Shown one piece after another: positions 54,072-62,699 of a DNA stretch of 64,000 nt. Under the pieces are notes generated by a model. That model searched no databases, was not told the DNA's origin, and was given only the letters and a program-made list of their open reading frames with translations. This stretch comes from Dyella kyungheensis. Its GTDB lineage: Bacteria; Pseudomonadota; Gammaproteobacteria; Xanthomonadales; Rhodanobacteraceae. Position numbers and translations under genes: made by a program. The DNA lies in contig NZ_JADIKC010000009.1 in NCBI RefSeq assembly GCF_016905005.1, forward strand, positions 1 through 64,000, written 5' to 3'. Each line of letters opens with the position of its first letter. Position 1 is the stretch's first letter.

Positions 54072-54962
54072 TCAAGCGGCGAGCGGAATGCCCTGCCATT
54101 GCTGGGTGATGATGCTGGCAAGACGCTCCACTGCCGGTGACGATTCGGCGTCGGCGCGATGCAGGCACAGGCCCAGTTCGCCCAGCGACGGCAACACCGT
54201 CTCGTGCGGCAACAGGGCACGCACGCTGGCCGGCAGCCCGCAAGGCGTGCGCAGCGATACGCCAAGACCTGCCGCTACCGCCGCCCACGTCCCCGCCAGA
54301 CTGGCGCTGGTGAACGCGATGCGCCACGGGATATTCGCGCGGTCGAGCGCGGTGGTGGCGGCGGTACGCATGATGCACGGCGCTTCGAGCATGACCAGCG
54401 GCAACGGTTCGCCATCGTCGCGAGGCCATGCGGCCATGGCCTCGGCGCCGGCGATCCAGCGCAACGGCACCGTGCCCACGCGCTGCGTATGCGGCGTGAC
54501 CGCACCGGCATCCCAGGCCAACGCCAGATCGAGCCGCCCGGAGGTCATCCGTTCCAGCAGCTCGGTGTTGCGCGCGATGCGCACTTCCACCTTCACGCGC
54601 GGATGGGCGCGGGCGAAGCGGCCCAGGACGTCGGTGAGCAGGCTCTCGCCAAAATCTTCCTGCAGGCCCAGCCGCACCCAGCCTTCGAGTTCCGCCCCGT
54701 GCAGTGCGCTGGCGGCCTCGTCGTTGAGTTCCAGCAGACGGCGTGCGTAGGCGAGCATGGTCTCGCCCGCTTCGGTCAGCACCATGCCGCGGCCGGATTT
54801 GCGCAGCACCGGCGTGCCGGCCTGCTCTTCCAGCTTCTTCAGCTGCGCGCTGACTGCCGAGGTCGAGCGCCCCAGCCGGTCCGCGGCGCGGGCGAAGCTG
54901 CCCAGCTCCATGCCGGTGACGAAGGTGCGCAGCACGTCGAGGTCGAAATTCACTCGCCTCAT
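54072..54962 (-). CDS. LysR-family regulator of the CMD/DUF4865/tautomerase operon
   Basis: A 296-aa LysR protein: NFDLDVLRTFVTGMELGSFA, ADRLGRSTSAVSAQLKKLEE, SGRGMVLTEAGETMLAYARR for the helix-turn-helix, then the effector domain (RVKVEVRIARNTELLERMTS to SLRTPCGLP). Start 54962 (MRRVNFDLD) is chosen; the frame extends upstream but without protein character. It is divergent from the CMD gene, 105 nt apart, which is the classic arrangement for control of the operon on the other strand. Confidence 0.9.
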   Translation of the reverse strand: MRRVNFDLDVLRTFVTGMELGSFARAADRLGRSTSAVSAQLKKLEEQAGTPVLRKSGRGMVLTEAGETMLAYARRLLELNDEAASALHGAELEGWVRLGLQEDFGESLLTDVLGRFARAHPRVKVEVRIARNTELLERMTSGRLDLALAWDAGAVTPHTQRVGTVPLRWIAGAEAMAAWPRDDGEPLPLVMLEAPCIMRTAATTALDRANIPWRIAFTSASLAGTWAAVAAGLGVSLRTPCGLPASVRALLPHETVLPSLGELGLCLHRADAESSPAVERLASIITQQWQGIPLAA

Positions 54963-55067
54963 GGAATCATCCCGTTTTGATGGACTATTCGTTCTATATT
55001 TTCTGATTTTCAGGACGATACTCTCCGCCCTACGCTTTCTCACGTCAAGCACTCGCGGGAGCTATCG

Positions 55068-55397
55068 ATGAGCCATCGTTCCGAACAGGGCCAGAGGAGT
55101 TTCGGCGACATCGCGCCGACGCTCGCCGAACTGACCGATCGCGTGCTGTTCGATCAGGTCTGGCAGGACCCCGTGCTGTCGCCCCGCGACCGCAGCCTGG
55201 CCACCGTGGCCAGCCTGATCGCGCTGGGCCGCGCCGAGCAGCTGCCGTTCCACTTGCGGCGCGCCCGCGACAACGGCCTGAGCCACGACGAACTCGCCGC
55301 GCTCACGACCCATCTGGCCTTCTATGCCGGTTGGCCCGCCGCCGCGTCGGCGGTAACGCGTCTGCGCGAATTGAAAGACGAGGAGGCGCGCTCGTGA
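55068..55397 (+). CDS. CMD-family protein
   Basis: A 109-aa carboxymuconolactone decarboxylase-family protein: RVLFDQVWQDPVLSPRDRSL, TVASLIALGRAEQLPFHLRR and the end of the fold, LTTHLAFYAGWPAAASAVTR. No Cys is present, so it is not an AhpD-type peroxidase. GGGAG lies before the ATG. It overlaps the next start by 4 nt (GTGA). First gene of a three-gene operon under the divergent LysR. Confidence 0.9.
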   Translation: MSHRSEQGQRSFGDIAPTLAELTDRVLFDQVWQDPVLSPRDRSLATVASLIALGRAEQLPFHLRRARDNGLSHDELAALTTHLAFYAGWPAAASAVTRLRELKDEEARS

Positions 55398-55939
55398 TCG
55401 CCATGCAATACAGCTTCACCCTGCCCGCCGACTACGACATGGCGATCGTGCGCCAGCGCATCGCGGACAAGGGCCATCTGCTCGACCACTTCGACGGACT
55501 GCTGCTGAAAACCTACCTGCACGCGGAGCGCGGGGAGGCGTCGGAAGAGAATCTCTACGCGCCGTTCTACGTCTGGCGCGACAGCGCCGCCATGCAGCGC
55601 TTCCTGGGCAGCACGGGCTTCGCCAACCTGGTGAAGGCGTTCGGATGGCCGTCCATTCGCGTCTGGCCGGTGTGGGATGCCTACCTCACGCCCGAGGCGC
55701 GCCACGCACGCTTCGCCACGCGTGAGATCCAGGGGATCGCGCCGTATACCGCGCTCGATGTGCTGCGCGACGAACAACGCACGCTATTGCAACGCGACAT
55801 CGAACGCGGCGCCGTGGCCGCCGTCAGCGCCTTCGAGCCCACCACCTGGACACGTGTGAGCTTCCGCTTGTGGGACGACACGCTTCCCGCCCATCCCGCC
55901 GGCCAGCGCTATCAGGTCGGCCATGTTTCCCAACCCTGA
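55394..55939 (+). CDS. DUF4865-family protein
   Basis: A 181-aa protein, GTG start overlapping the preceding stop, beginning VIAMQYSFTLPADYDMAIVR and RIADKGHLLDHFDGLLLKTY. These and WPSIRVWPVWDAYLTPEARH match DUF4865, a family of unknown function with a dimeric alpha+beta-barrel look. It regularly occurs with CMD, tautomerase and LysR genes. Coupled translation with its neighbour suggests one pathway. Confidence 0.85.
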   Translation: MIAMQYSFTLPADYDMAIVRQRIADKGHLLDHFDGLLLKTYLHAERGEASEENLYAPFYVWRDSAAMQRFLGSTGFANLVKAFGWPSIRVWPVWDAYLTPEARHARFATREIQGIAPYTALDVLRDEQRTLLQRDIERGAVAAVSAFEPTTWTRVSFRLWDDTLPAHPAGQRYQVGHVSQP

Positions 55940-55957
55940 TCTGCGCAGGAGAATCCC

Positions 55958-56338
55958 ATGCCTCTCGTCCGTGTTTCGCTCCGTCGCGGCAAGTCCGCCC
56001 AGCACATTGCCGCCATCCGCAACAGCATCTATCGCGCGATGATCGAATCGTTCAACGTGCCGCAGAACGACCGCTTCATCGTGGTGCACCAGCACGACGC
56101 GGAAGAATTCGATTACGACCCGAATTATCTCGACATCGCACGCACCGACGACCTGGTGATGATCCAGATCGCCTGCAACAACACGCGCACCGTCGAGCAG
56201 AAGAAGGCGTTCTATCAGCGCACCGCCGAACTCCTGAGCAAGGAGCCGGGCCTGCGCCCGCAGGACGTGTTGATCAACCTGCTGGAAACCGGCAAGGAGA
56301 ACTGGTCGTTCGGCAATGGGCAGGCGCCTTACGCCTGA
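55958..56338 (+). CDS. tautomerase-superfamily protein
   Basis: A 126-aa protein with the diagnostic Pro directly after the initiator Met (MPLVRVSLRRGKSAQHIAAI), the catalytic base of 4-oxalocrotonate tautomerase-like enzymes. Two beta-alpha-beta units follow, with NDRFIVVHQHDAEEFDYDPN and QIACNNTRTVEQKKAFYQRT. AGGAG lies upstream. Third gene of the LysR-controlled operon; likely acts on a keto-enol or dehalogenation step. Its stop overlaps the end of the convergent soxR by 10 nt. Confidence 0.88.
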   Translation: MPLVRVSLRRGKSAQHIAAIRNSIYRAMIESFNVPQNDRFIVVHQHDAEEFDYDPNYLDIARTDDLVMIQIACNNTRTVEQKKAFYQRTAELLSKEPGLRPQDVLINLLETGKENWSFGNGQAPYA

Positions 56339-56805
56339 CGCTGCGTCTTCACCAGCAGGCGTCGCGGGCCGGCGCCTTCGCGGGCCGATCGGTCCTGCGG
56401 ATTGCGCAGGCGGCAGCGGTCGATCGACAGGCAGCCGCAACCGATGCAGTCGTCCAACGTATCGCGCAGCTTCTTCAGCTGCGCCATGCGTTCATCCAGT
56501 TCCGCGCGCCAGGCGGCGGACAGGCGCGTCCAGTCCTGCCGGCTGGGCGCTTCCCTGGGCGGCAATACCTCGAGCGCCGCTGCGATATCCGCCAACGAAA
56601 TGCCCACGCGCTGGGCGACGCGAATGAACGCCACGCGCCGCAACACGGCACGCGCGTACCGCCGCTGATTGCCCACCGTGCGCTCGCTGCGAATCAGTCC
56701 CTTGCTCTCGTAGAAGTGCAACGTGGAGACGGCCACGCCGCTACGACGGGCGACCTCGCCCACGGCTAGTGTCATCGGCAGACCGTGACCGGGGAGCTTG
56801 CTCAT
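56329..56805 (-). CDS. soxR: redox-sensing regulator SoxR
   Basis: A 158-aa MerR-family regulator with a [2Fe-2S] cluster. N-terminal winged helix (LAVGEVARRSGVAVSTLHFY), dimerisation helix, and the cluster ligands C120, C123, C125 and C131 in DDCIGCGCLSIDRC, matching the CxxCxCxxxxxC of SoxR. Oxidation of the cluster turns on its target promoter. Start 56805 has GAGG upstream. It is divergent from the monooxygenase gene, with one shared operator between them. Outside enterics SoxR often controls a nearby oxidoreductase rather than soxS, as seems true here. Confidence 0.95.
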   Translation of the reverse strand: MSKLPGHGLPMTLAVGEVARRSGVAVSTLHFYESKGLIRSERTVGNQRRYARAVLRRVAFIRVAQRVGISLADIAAALEVLPPREAPSRQDWTRLSAAWRAELDERMAQLKKLRDTLDDCIGCGCLSIDRCRLRNPQDRSAREGAGPRRLLVKTQRQA

Positions 56806-56815
56806 GCGCCACCTC

Positions 56816-56846
56816 TTGACCTCAAGTTTGGTTGAGGTCCTAGAGT
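56816..56846 (+). promoter_or_regulatory. SoxR box in a 19-bp-spacer promoter
   Basis: TTGACC (-35, 56816-56821) and TAGAGT (-10, 56841-56846) are separated by 19 bp, the over-long spacing typical of MerR-family promoters. Between them the palindrome GACCTCAA-GTTTGG-TTGAGGTC is a classical SoxR box (E. coli soxS: CCTCAAGTTAACTTGAGG). It drives the monooxygenase gene and overlaps the soxR start region. Confidence 0.85.
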
Positions 56847-56874
56847 GGCACGCACTTCCCTGCAAGAGCTACCC

Positions 56875-57204
56875 ATGAACAAGCCACTCAAGCACTCACC
56901 CGTGTACCGGATCGACCGCTTCAACGTTGCCGCCCATGCGCTGTCCACCTTCATGGAACGCCTGCGCCTGACCCAACATCTACTGGACCAACTGCCCGGC
57001 TGCCGCCAGAACCTGGTGCTGACACAACCGGACCTGGCCGGCGAATTCAACCTGATGACGGTGGTGGAGTGGAGCAGCGAAGCGCATATGGCCGCGGCGA
57101 AGGCGGTGATGCAGGCACGCTATGCGCAGGAGGGGTTTGATCCGGGGGCTTTTATGCGGGAGTTGGGGGTGATGGCGGATATGGGAACGTATCGAACGGT
57201 GTGA
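56875..57204 (+). CDS. ABM-family monooxygenase, SoxR target
   Basis: A 109-aa dimeric alpha+beta-barrel protein of the antibiotic biosynthesis monooxygenase type: YRIDRFNVAAHALSTFMERL, LPGCRQNLVLTQPDLAGEFN, LMTVVEWSSEAHMAAAKAVM. Start 56875 is preferred because the alternative at 56845 lies in the -10 box. Such proteins act on quinones or as heme-degrading or detoxifying oxygenases. Control by SoxR suggests a role in redox-cycling compound defence. Confidence 0.82.
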   Translation: MNKPLKHSPVYRIDRFNVAAHALSTFMERLRLTQHLLDQLPGCRQNLVLTQPDLAGEFNLMTVVEWSSEAHMAAAKAVMQARYAQEGFDPGAFMRELGVMADMGTYRTV

Positions 57205-57301
57205 TGCCACTCGCGACCAAGTAGACATGTTCCCGCGAGCACCCACCCTCACCCCGGCGGGGAGAGGGAGAAGTGGGGTGTATCGGAATTGGCGAACTAC
57301 T

Positions 57302-57381
57302 GTGGGAGCGCACCCTGTGCGCGACAAGCCGACGGAGCGTTACATCCCGGCGTGACGGTCGCGCACAGGGTGCGCTCCCAC
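57302..57381. repeat. long palindromic repeat, copy 3
   Basis: Left arm 57302-57325 and right arm 57358-57381 are 24-nt inverted copies (GTGGGAGCGCACC.. and ..GGTGCGCTCCCAC) around a 32-nt centre that differs from copies 1 and 2. It lies between convergent monooxygenase and hemB genes. Confidence 0.9.
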
Positions 57382-57471
57382 AGGCAGGCGCGGGCGCCTG
57401 CACAACGCCAAGGCTGATGCGAAGTCCGGCTCTAAGCTCTCAGCGATTGGCGAGCTAAAGAAGCCAGGGCC

Positions 57472-58497
<1,026 letters not shown>

Positions 58498-58643
58498 TTA
58501 GCGCTTCCTGCCGTCCGGCTGGCGGGCGACCTGGCGTCGTCCGCCACGGCGCCGCGCCAGGTGCCCATGCGTTCGATGGAAATCTTGCGCGCGTTCCCTG
58601 CTCAAGTCGCATGTCGATGCTCCGGCACGCGACTCCTTTTGAA

Positions 58644-59114
58644 CTAGTCCGGCGTGCTCGTCGACGAAACGATGCCGTTGCGATTCATCGTGACGACGGC
58701 GTCGCGATCGATGCAGGCAGCGGGAAGATTGGGCGTGCCCAGCGGCGGGCAGAGGCGTTCTGCCGTCGCCGGTTCGGGCACCGAAGTGGCGGGACGATAG
58801 GGCTGATAGGACGGCGACGGCACCGCCGCGAACGTGCCTTTCTTTTCCGCCGCCACGGCCACCGCCGAGCGGGCCGCGAAGACCAGCGCGTTCTGCGCCA
58901 TGCGTTGGCCGGTGGACGGCTCCGCTGCAAAGACCGGCAACGACGCATGGGGCGCGGATTCTTGCGGAGTCGCGGCCTGGCTCATGGCCACGGCATGCAA
59001 CGGTTCGCGGTAGGACGCATCCTGATTCGCCACGGCGCCCTGCTGGGCCCAGGCCGGTGCTGCAAGCATGGCCGCCAACAGGCAGGCCGCCACGGTAACC
59101 GCTTGCTGCTTCAT
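58644..59114 (-). CDS. exported Ala/Pro-rich hypothetical protein
   Basis: A 156-aa protein with a clean signal peptide (MKQQAVTVAACLLAAMLAAP, cleavage near AWAQ), then a low-complexity mature part without a recognised fold. The C-terminus (CPPLGTPNLPAACIDRDAVV) holds two Cys that may form a disulfide. AAGGAG lies before the ATG. No family is recognised. The unbroken frame further upstream is antisense to the hydrolase gene and not part of this protein. Confidence 0.6.
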   Translation of the reverse strand: MKQQAVTVAACLLAAMLAAPAWAQQGAVANQDASYREPLHAVAMSQAATPQESAPHASLPVFAAEPSTGQRMAQNALVFAARSAVAVAAEKKGTFAAVPSPSYQPYRPATSVPEPATAERLCPPLGTPNLPAACIDRDAVVTMNRNGIVSSTSTPD

Positions 59115-59312
59115 CGCTCGCCACTCCTTATCCGTGAGTCTTCCATGAGCACCGCCGGCCTTGCTCCGACCGTGCTGCGTCGACGTCGGGATCATAGCCA
59201 TCCCTGGCTGAAGCGAACCAGTGGCAGTCGCTCCCTCTTCCGTGTGCGGAGACGCGCATGCGAGAGTGCCGTGGTCACGCCCTGGAGCCCGGCCTTGGAT
59301 AGCAGCCCGTCG

Positions 59313-60074
59313 ATGTACCGCTTCCTTCGCCTGCGTGGCCATCGCGTTGCCTATCGCGCCTATGGCGACCCGAACGGCGAGCCCGTGGTGCTGCTGCATG
59401 CCTTTGCCAGCCAGTCCGGAAGCTGGAGCCACACCGCCGAAGCGCTTGCGCAGCAGGGCTTCCGGGTCATCGCACCGGACCTGCGCGGGCACGGCCGCAG
59501 TGATTGGACGCCTACCTATTCGCTGGCCGACTTCGAGGACGACCTGAGCGACCTGCTCGATGCGCTTGGCCTGGGCGCCATCAACCTGATCGGCCATTCG
59601 CTGGGCGGGCATCTGGCGCTGAAGCTCGCCACCCACCAGCCCGAACGCATCCGCCGGCTGGTCATCGAGGCCGCGCCCGTGCCGCCGCGCGATGTCGCGG
59701 ACGCCACGGCCCTGGCGGCGGCGCAGGCCGGTCCCGCCTGGCAGCGTTCGTTGCGCCTGCTGGGCCTGGGCCGCCTGTTGCGGCTGATGCTGTTGCGGCA
59801 GTTCGACCTGCGGGCAGCCCGCACCGTATTGCCGGAACTGCGCGCCCCGATGCCGGCCTGGTGGTCGCGCCTGTCCACCCTGCGTGCGCCGTGCCTGCTG
59901 CTGGCCAGCCACGACGACGGGTTCGTCAGCAGCCGGCTGCCGTTGTTGGCGGCGCAGATTCCCCATGCCGTCACCCGCCGCTTCGGCAGCGGACACCGGC
60001 TGCACGGCGAACACACCGCCGCATTCCTGGCGGAAGTGATTCCTTTCGTAACCCCGCCCGTCTACGCGGAGTAA
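59313..60074 (+). CDS. alpha/beta-hydrolase
   Basis: A 253-aa alpha/beta-hydrolase-fold protein: oxyanion segment VVLLHAFASQSGSW, PDLRGHGRSD, nucleophile Ser in NLIGHSLGGHLALK (about residue 94), Asp near LLASHDDGFVS and His in FGSGHRLHGE. The catalytic triad is complete. Probably an esterase, lipase or lactonase; substrate unknown. The start MYRFLRLRGHRVAYR is typical for the family. It is divergent from the exported protein. Confidence 0.9.
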   Translation: MYRFLRLRGHRVAYRAYGDPNGEPVVLLHAFASQSGSWSHTAEALAQQGFRVIAPDLRGHGRSDWTPTYSLADFEDDLSDLLDALGLGAINLIGHSLGGHLALKLATHQPERIRRLVIEAAPVPPRDVADATALAAAQAGPAWQRSLRLLGLGRLLRLMLLRQFDLRAARTVLPELRAPMPAWWSRLSTLRAPCLLLASHDDGFVSSRLPLLAAQIPHAVTRRFGSGHRLHGEHTAAFLAEVIPFVTPPVYAE

Positions 60075-60475
60075 CACCTCGGCGCCAGCCCTTACGCCTT
60101 GGAAGCGGCCCCACGCTGCGGCACGGTCCCGTTCGAACGGGGGTCGAATCGATCCAAGCGCCAGGGCGATCTCAGCCTGGCGGATACGCTTGTCATATCG
60201 CCGACGCAACCTAGGGATCAGCGAAACCGGCATCGCCCCGGGATCGTTTCGCGCATGCACATTTTCGGAAAAAAACGGGGCTATGATCCGACATTGCGGC
60301 AAGCCAGGGGGCGAACCTGCACCGGCCGGCCGCATGGGGATATCGGGGAACCAAAGCAGATCGCCTGCGAGACGCTTTTGCGCTGCTTCCGTCCGCGGAA
60401 AGGCGCGGCTTCGCTATTCACACGCAAGACACCCACAAGTTGTCGCCGTACTATCACTGTTAGGGGGAATACCAC
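60075..60475. other. 401-nt intergenic region
   Basis: No gene is supported on either strand. The last 60 nt hold the promoter and leader of the acidic small protein. I see no terminator for the hydrolase gene and no riboswitch motif. Confidence 0.4.
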
Positions 60476-60802
60476 ATGTCCGACGTCATCGAGTTTCTGG
60501 AAAAGCTTGGCAGCGACGCGCGTTTGTTTCAGGCCGCCAGGGAAACGGTTGCCCTGGCCCTGGCCGACGCCCAGGTGGAAGCTGCCGCCGGTGAGGCCAT
60601 CCTTGCTCGCAACGTGGAAGAGCTGCAGGCGCTGCTGAAGGTCGTGCCCTTGCACTGCTTCCAGTCCGCGCCGAAACGCGAAGGCGAGGAAGAGGAAGAG
60701 GAGCAGGAAGAAGAAGGCGAGGAAGGCGAGAAGCAGCCGAAGAAGCCCAGCAAGAGCGCCAGCCAGTCCGTCGTGGTCGCACGCACCGACACGCTGGCAT
60801 GA
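60476..60802 (+). CDS. acidic small protein coupled to diguanylate cyclase
   Basis: A 108-aa protein: an N-terminal helical domain of about 60 residues (MSDVIEFLEKLGSDARLFQA, AREVAL-like helix, EAILARNVEELQALLKVV), a Cys in PLHCFQS, then a 25-residue run of Glu/Lys and a basic tail. The opening resembles Nif11-like leader domains (FLEKL, DARL), but this is a weak likeness and no double-Gly cleavage site or modification gene is seen. It overlaps the cyclase start by 4 nt (ATGA). Confidence 0.6.
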   Translation: MSDVIEFLEKLGSDARLFQAARETVALALADAQVEAAAGEAILARNVEELQALLKVVPLHCFQSAPKREGEEEEEEQEEEGEEGEKQPKKPSKSASQSVVVARTDTLA

Positions 60803-62652
60803 CCATGTTCCGCGCCGGCCACCTCAGGCGGGCGATCATCCTGGCAGCACTGCTGACGGGATGGCATGTGGGTACGGCCTTCGCGGCCGTACCCGCAGCG
60901 GCAGAAGATCCGGTGCAGATGCTGGAACGGGCAGACAAGCTCAAGACGTCCGACCACTCGGAATTCCTGCGCCTGCTCAGCGAGCTGGACCGTCGCAAGA
61001 ACGAGTTTTCCTCCGATCAGCAGTGGCGGCTGCGCTATCTCGATGCGTGGCAGTTGGCCTTCGAAGGGCGCTACGACCGGGCCAGGCCGGCCTTCAGCGA
61101 AATCGCCGCGCGCTCGGGCGATCCCACGCTGCGGGTTCGCTCACTGGCCACCTTGATCAACATCCTCAGCCTCGGCCGGCACTACGAAGAAGCGTTCACG
61201 CAGCTGAGCACGCTGTTCGATCTGCTGCCGACGGCGAAGAACCCGGAAGCCCGTTTCCAGGCACTGGGCGAAGGCGCGGTATTCCTGGCCACGGCCGGGC
61301 AGTACGAGTTGGCGTCCGGCTACGCCCAGCGCATCCTCGACGATCCGCAGCTGCGCGACCATGCCTGCCAGGGCATGGCATACAAGCTGCGCGTGCTGTT
61401 TCTCGCCGGCAAGGTGCGCGGCACCGACCCCGAATACGATCGCGGCATCGACACCTGCCTGCAGGCGAAGCAGGCGTTGTGGGCCAATTCGCTGCGCAGC
61501 GACCAGGCCAAGTACGCCATCGAACAGGGGCGCCCCAAGGACGCCGTCAGCCTGCTTCAGGCGCATTACGACGAGTTCGCCTCGTATCACTACCGTGTGC
61601 TGATGAACGGCGTCGACTCGCTGCTCGCACGGGCCTATTGGGATCTGGGCGATCTCGAGCAGGCACGCAAGTACGCGGGCCGCGTGGTCGCCGAGGCCAT
61701 CACCGACGAGTATTCCGAATCGCAGGTACGCGCGTACCTGGTGCTGTACCAGATCGAGGAGAAGCTCGGCAACACCACCGCCGCGCTGGATCTGCACAAG
61801 AAGTACATGGAAGCGGACAAGGGCTACCTCAACGACGTCAGCGCCCGGGCCGTCGCCTTCCAGACGGTCAGGCAACAGGTGCTGGCCAACAAGATGCAGG
61901 TCGATTCGCTCAACAAGCAGAACGAGATCCTGCTGCTGCAACGCAAGCTCGACCACAAGGACATGGAGACGAGCCGGCTATACATCGCGCTGCTCATCAC
62001 CGTGGTGGCGTCCATCGCTTTCTGGCTGCTGCGCATCAAGCGCTCGCAGTTGCGTTTCAAGCGACTGGCCACGCGCGACAGCCTCACCGGCATCCACAGC
62101 CGCCAGCATTTCGTCGACGAAACCGAGCTGGCCTTGCGCGCCGCCGCCAAGGCCACGCGCGCGGCATGCCTGGTGCTGGTGGACCTGGATCACTTCAAGG
62201 ACGTCAACGACACGCACGGCCACATCATCGGCGACATGGTGCTCAAGCGCGCCGTCGCCGCCTGCCAGCATCACCTGCACCGCCGCGATGTGTTCGGGCG
62301 CCTGGGCGGCGAAGAGTTCGCGATCTACCTGCCCGACTGCAGCGCATCGAGTGCCCGCGAACGGGCCGAACGCATCCGCCAGGCCATCGCCGCCACGCCG
62401 CTATGGGGCGAAACGCGGCAGGTAATCATCACCGCCAGCTTCGGCGTGGCGTCCAGCGACCGCAGCGGTTACGACCTGCGCCAGTTGATGATCGACGCCG
62501 ATAACGCGCTGTACCAGGCCAAGCGCGAGGGCCGCAATCGCGTCGTCTACAGCGAACACAGCGATCTCGTTGCCGCTGTTCCGGCACCGGCGCCGGTCGC
62601 CCCCCTCGCCCAGGACACGCCGATCGAACACGCGATGGGCCTGCCGAATTAG
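60799..62652 (+). CDS. diguanylate cyclase with TPR sensor
   Basis: A 617-aa membrane protein making c-di-GMP. Signal peptide or first helix (AIILAALLTGWHVGTAFAA), a TPR-like periplasmic sensor (about 40-385), a coiled coil (LANKMQVDSLNKQNEILLLQ), one membrane helix (ALLITVVASIAFWLL, about 396-410) and a GGDEF domain with the active loop GGEEF at about 502 (VFGRLGGEEFAIYLPD). The product-inhibition site RxxD reads HRRD, so feedback may be lost. It overlaps the upstream acidic protein. Confidence 0.92.
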   Translation: MTMFRAGHLRRAIILAALLTGWHVGTAFAAVPAAAEDPVQMLERADKLKTSDHSEFLRLLSELDRRKNEFSSDQQWRLRYLDAWQLAFEGRYDRARPAFSEIAARSGDPTLRVRSLATLINILSLGRHYEEAFTQLSTLFDLLPTAKNPEARFQALGEGAVFLATAGQYELASGYAQRILDDPQLRDHACQGMAYKLRVLFLAGKVRGTDPEYDRGIDTCLQAKQALWANSLRSDQAKYAIEQGRPKDAVSLLQAHYDEFASYHYRVLMNGVDSLLARAYWDLGDLEQARKYAGRVVAEAITDEYSESQVRAYLVLYQIEEKLGNTTAALDLHKKYMEADKGYLNDVSARAVAFQTVRQQVLANKMQVDSLNKQNEILLLQRKLDHKDMETSRLYIALLITVVASIAFWLLRIKRSQLRFKRLATRDSLTGIHSRQHFVDETELALRAAAKATRAACLVLVDLDHFKDVNDTHGHIIGDMVLKRAVAACQHHLHRRDVFGRLGGEEFAIYLPDCSASSARERAERIRQAIAATPLWGETRQVIITASFGVASSDRSGYDLRQLMIDADNALYQAKREGRNRVVYSEHSDLVAAVPAPAPVAPLAQDTPIEHAMGLPN

Positions 62653-62699
62653 TCATTCATGTGTGCAGGACGCCGACGCGCGTCCTGCGCTCGCTCCGG

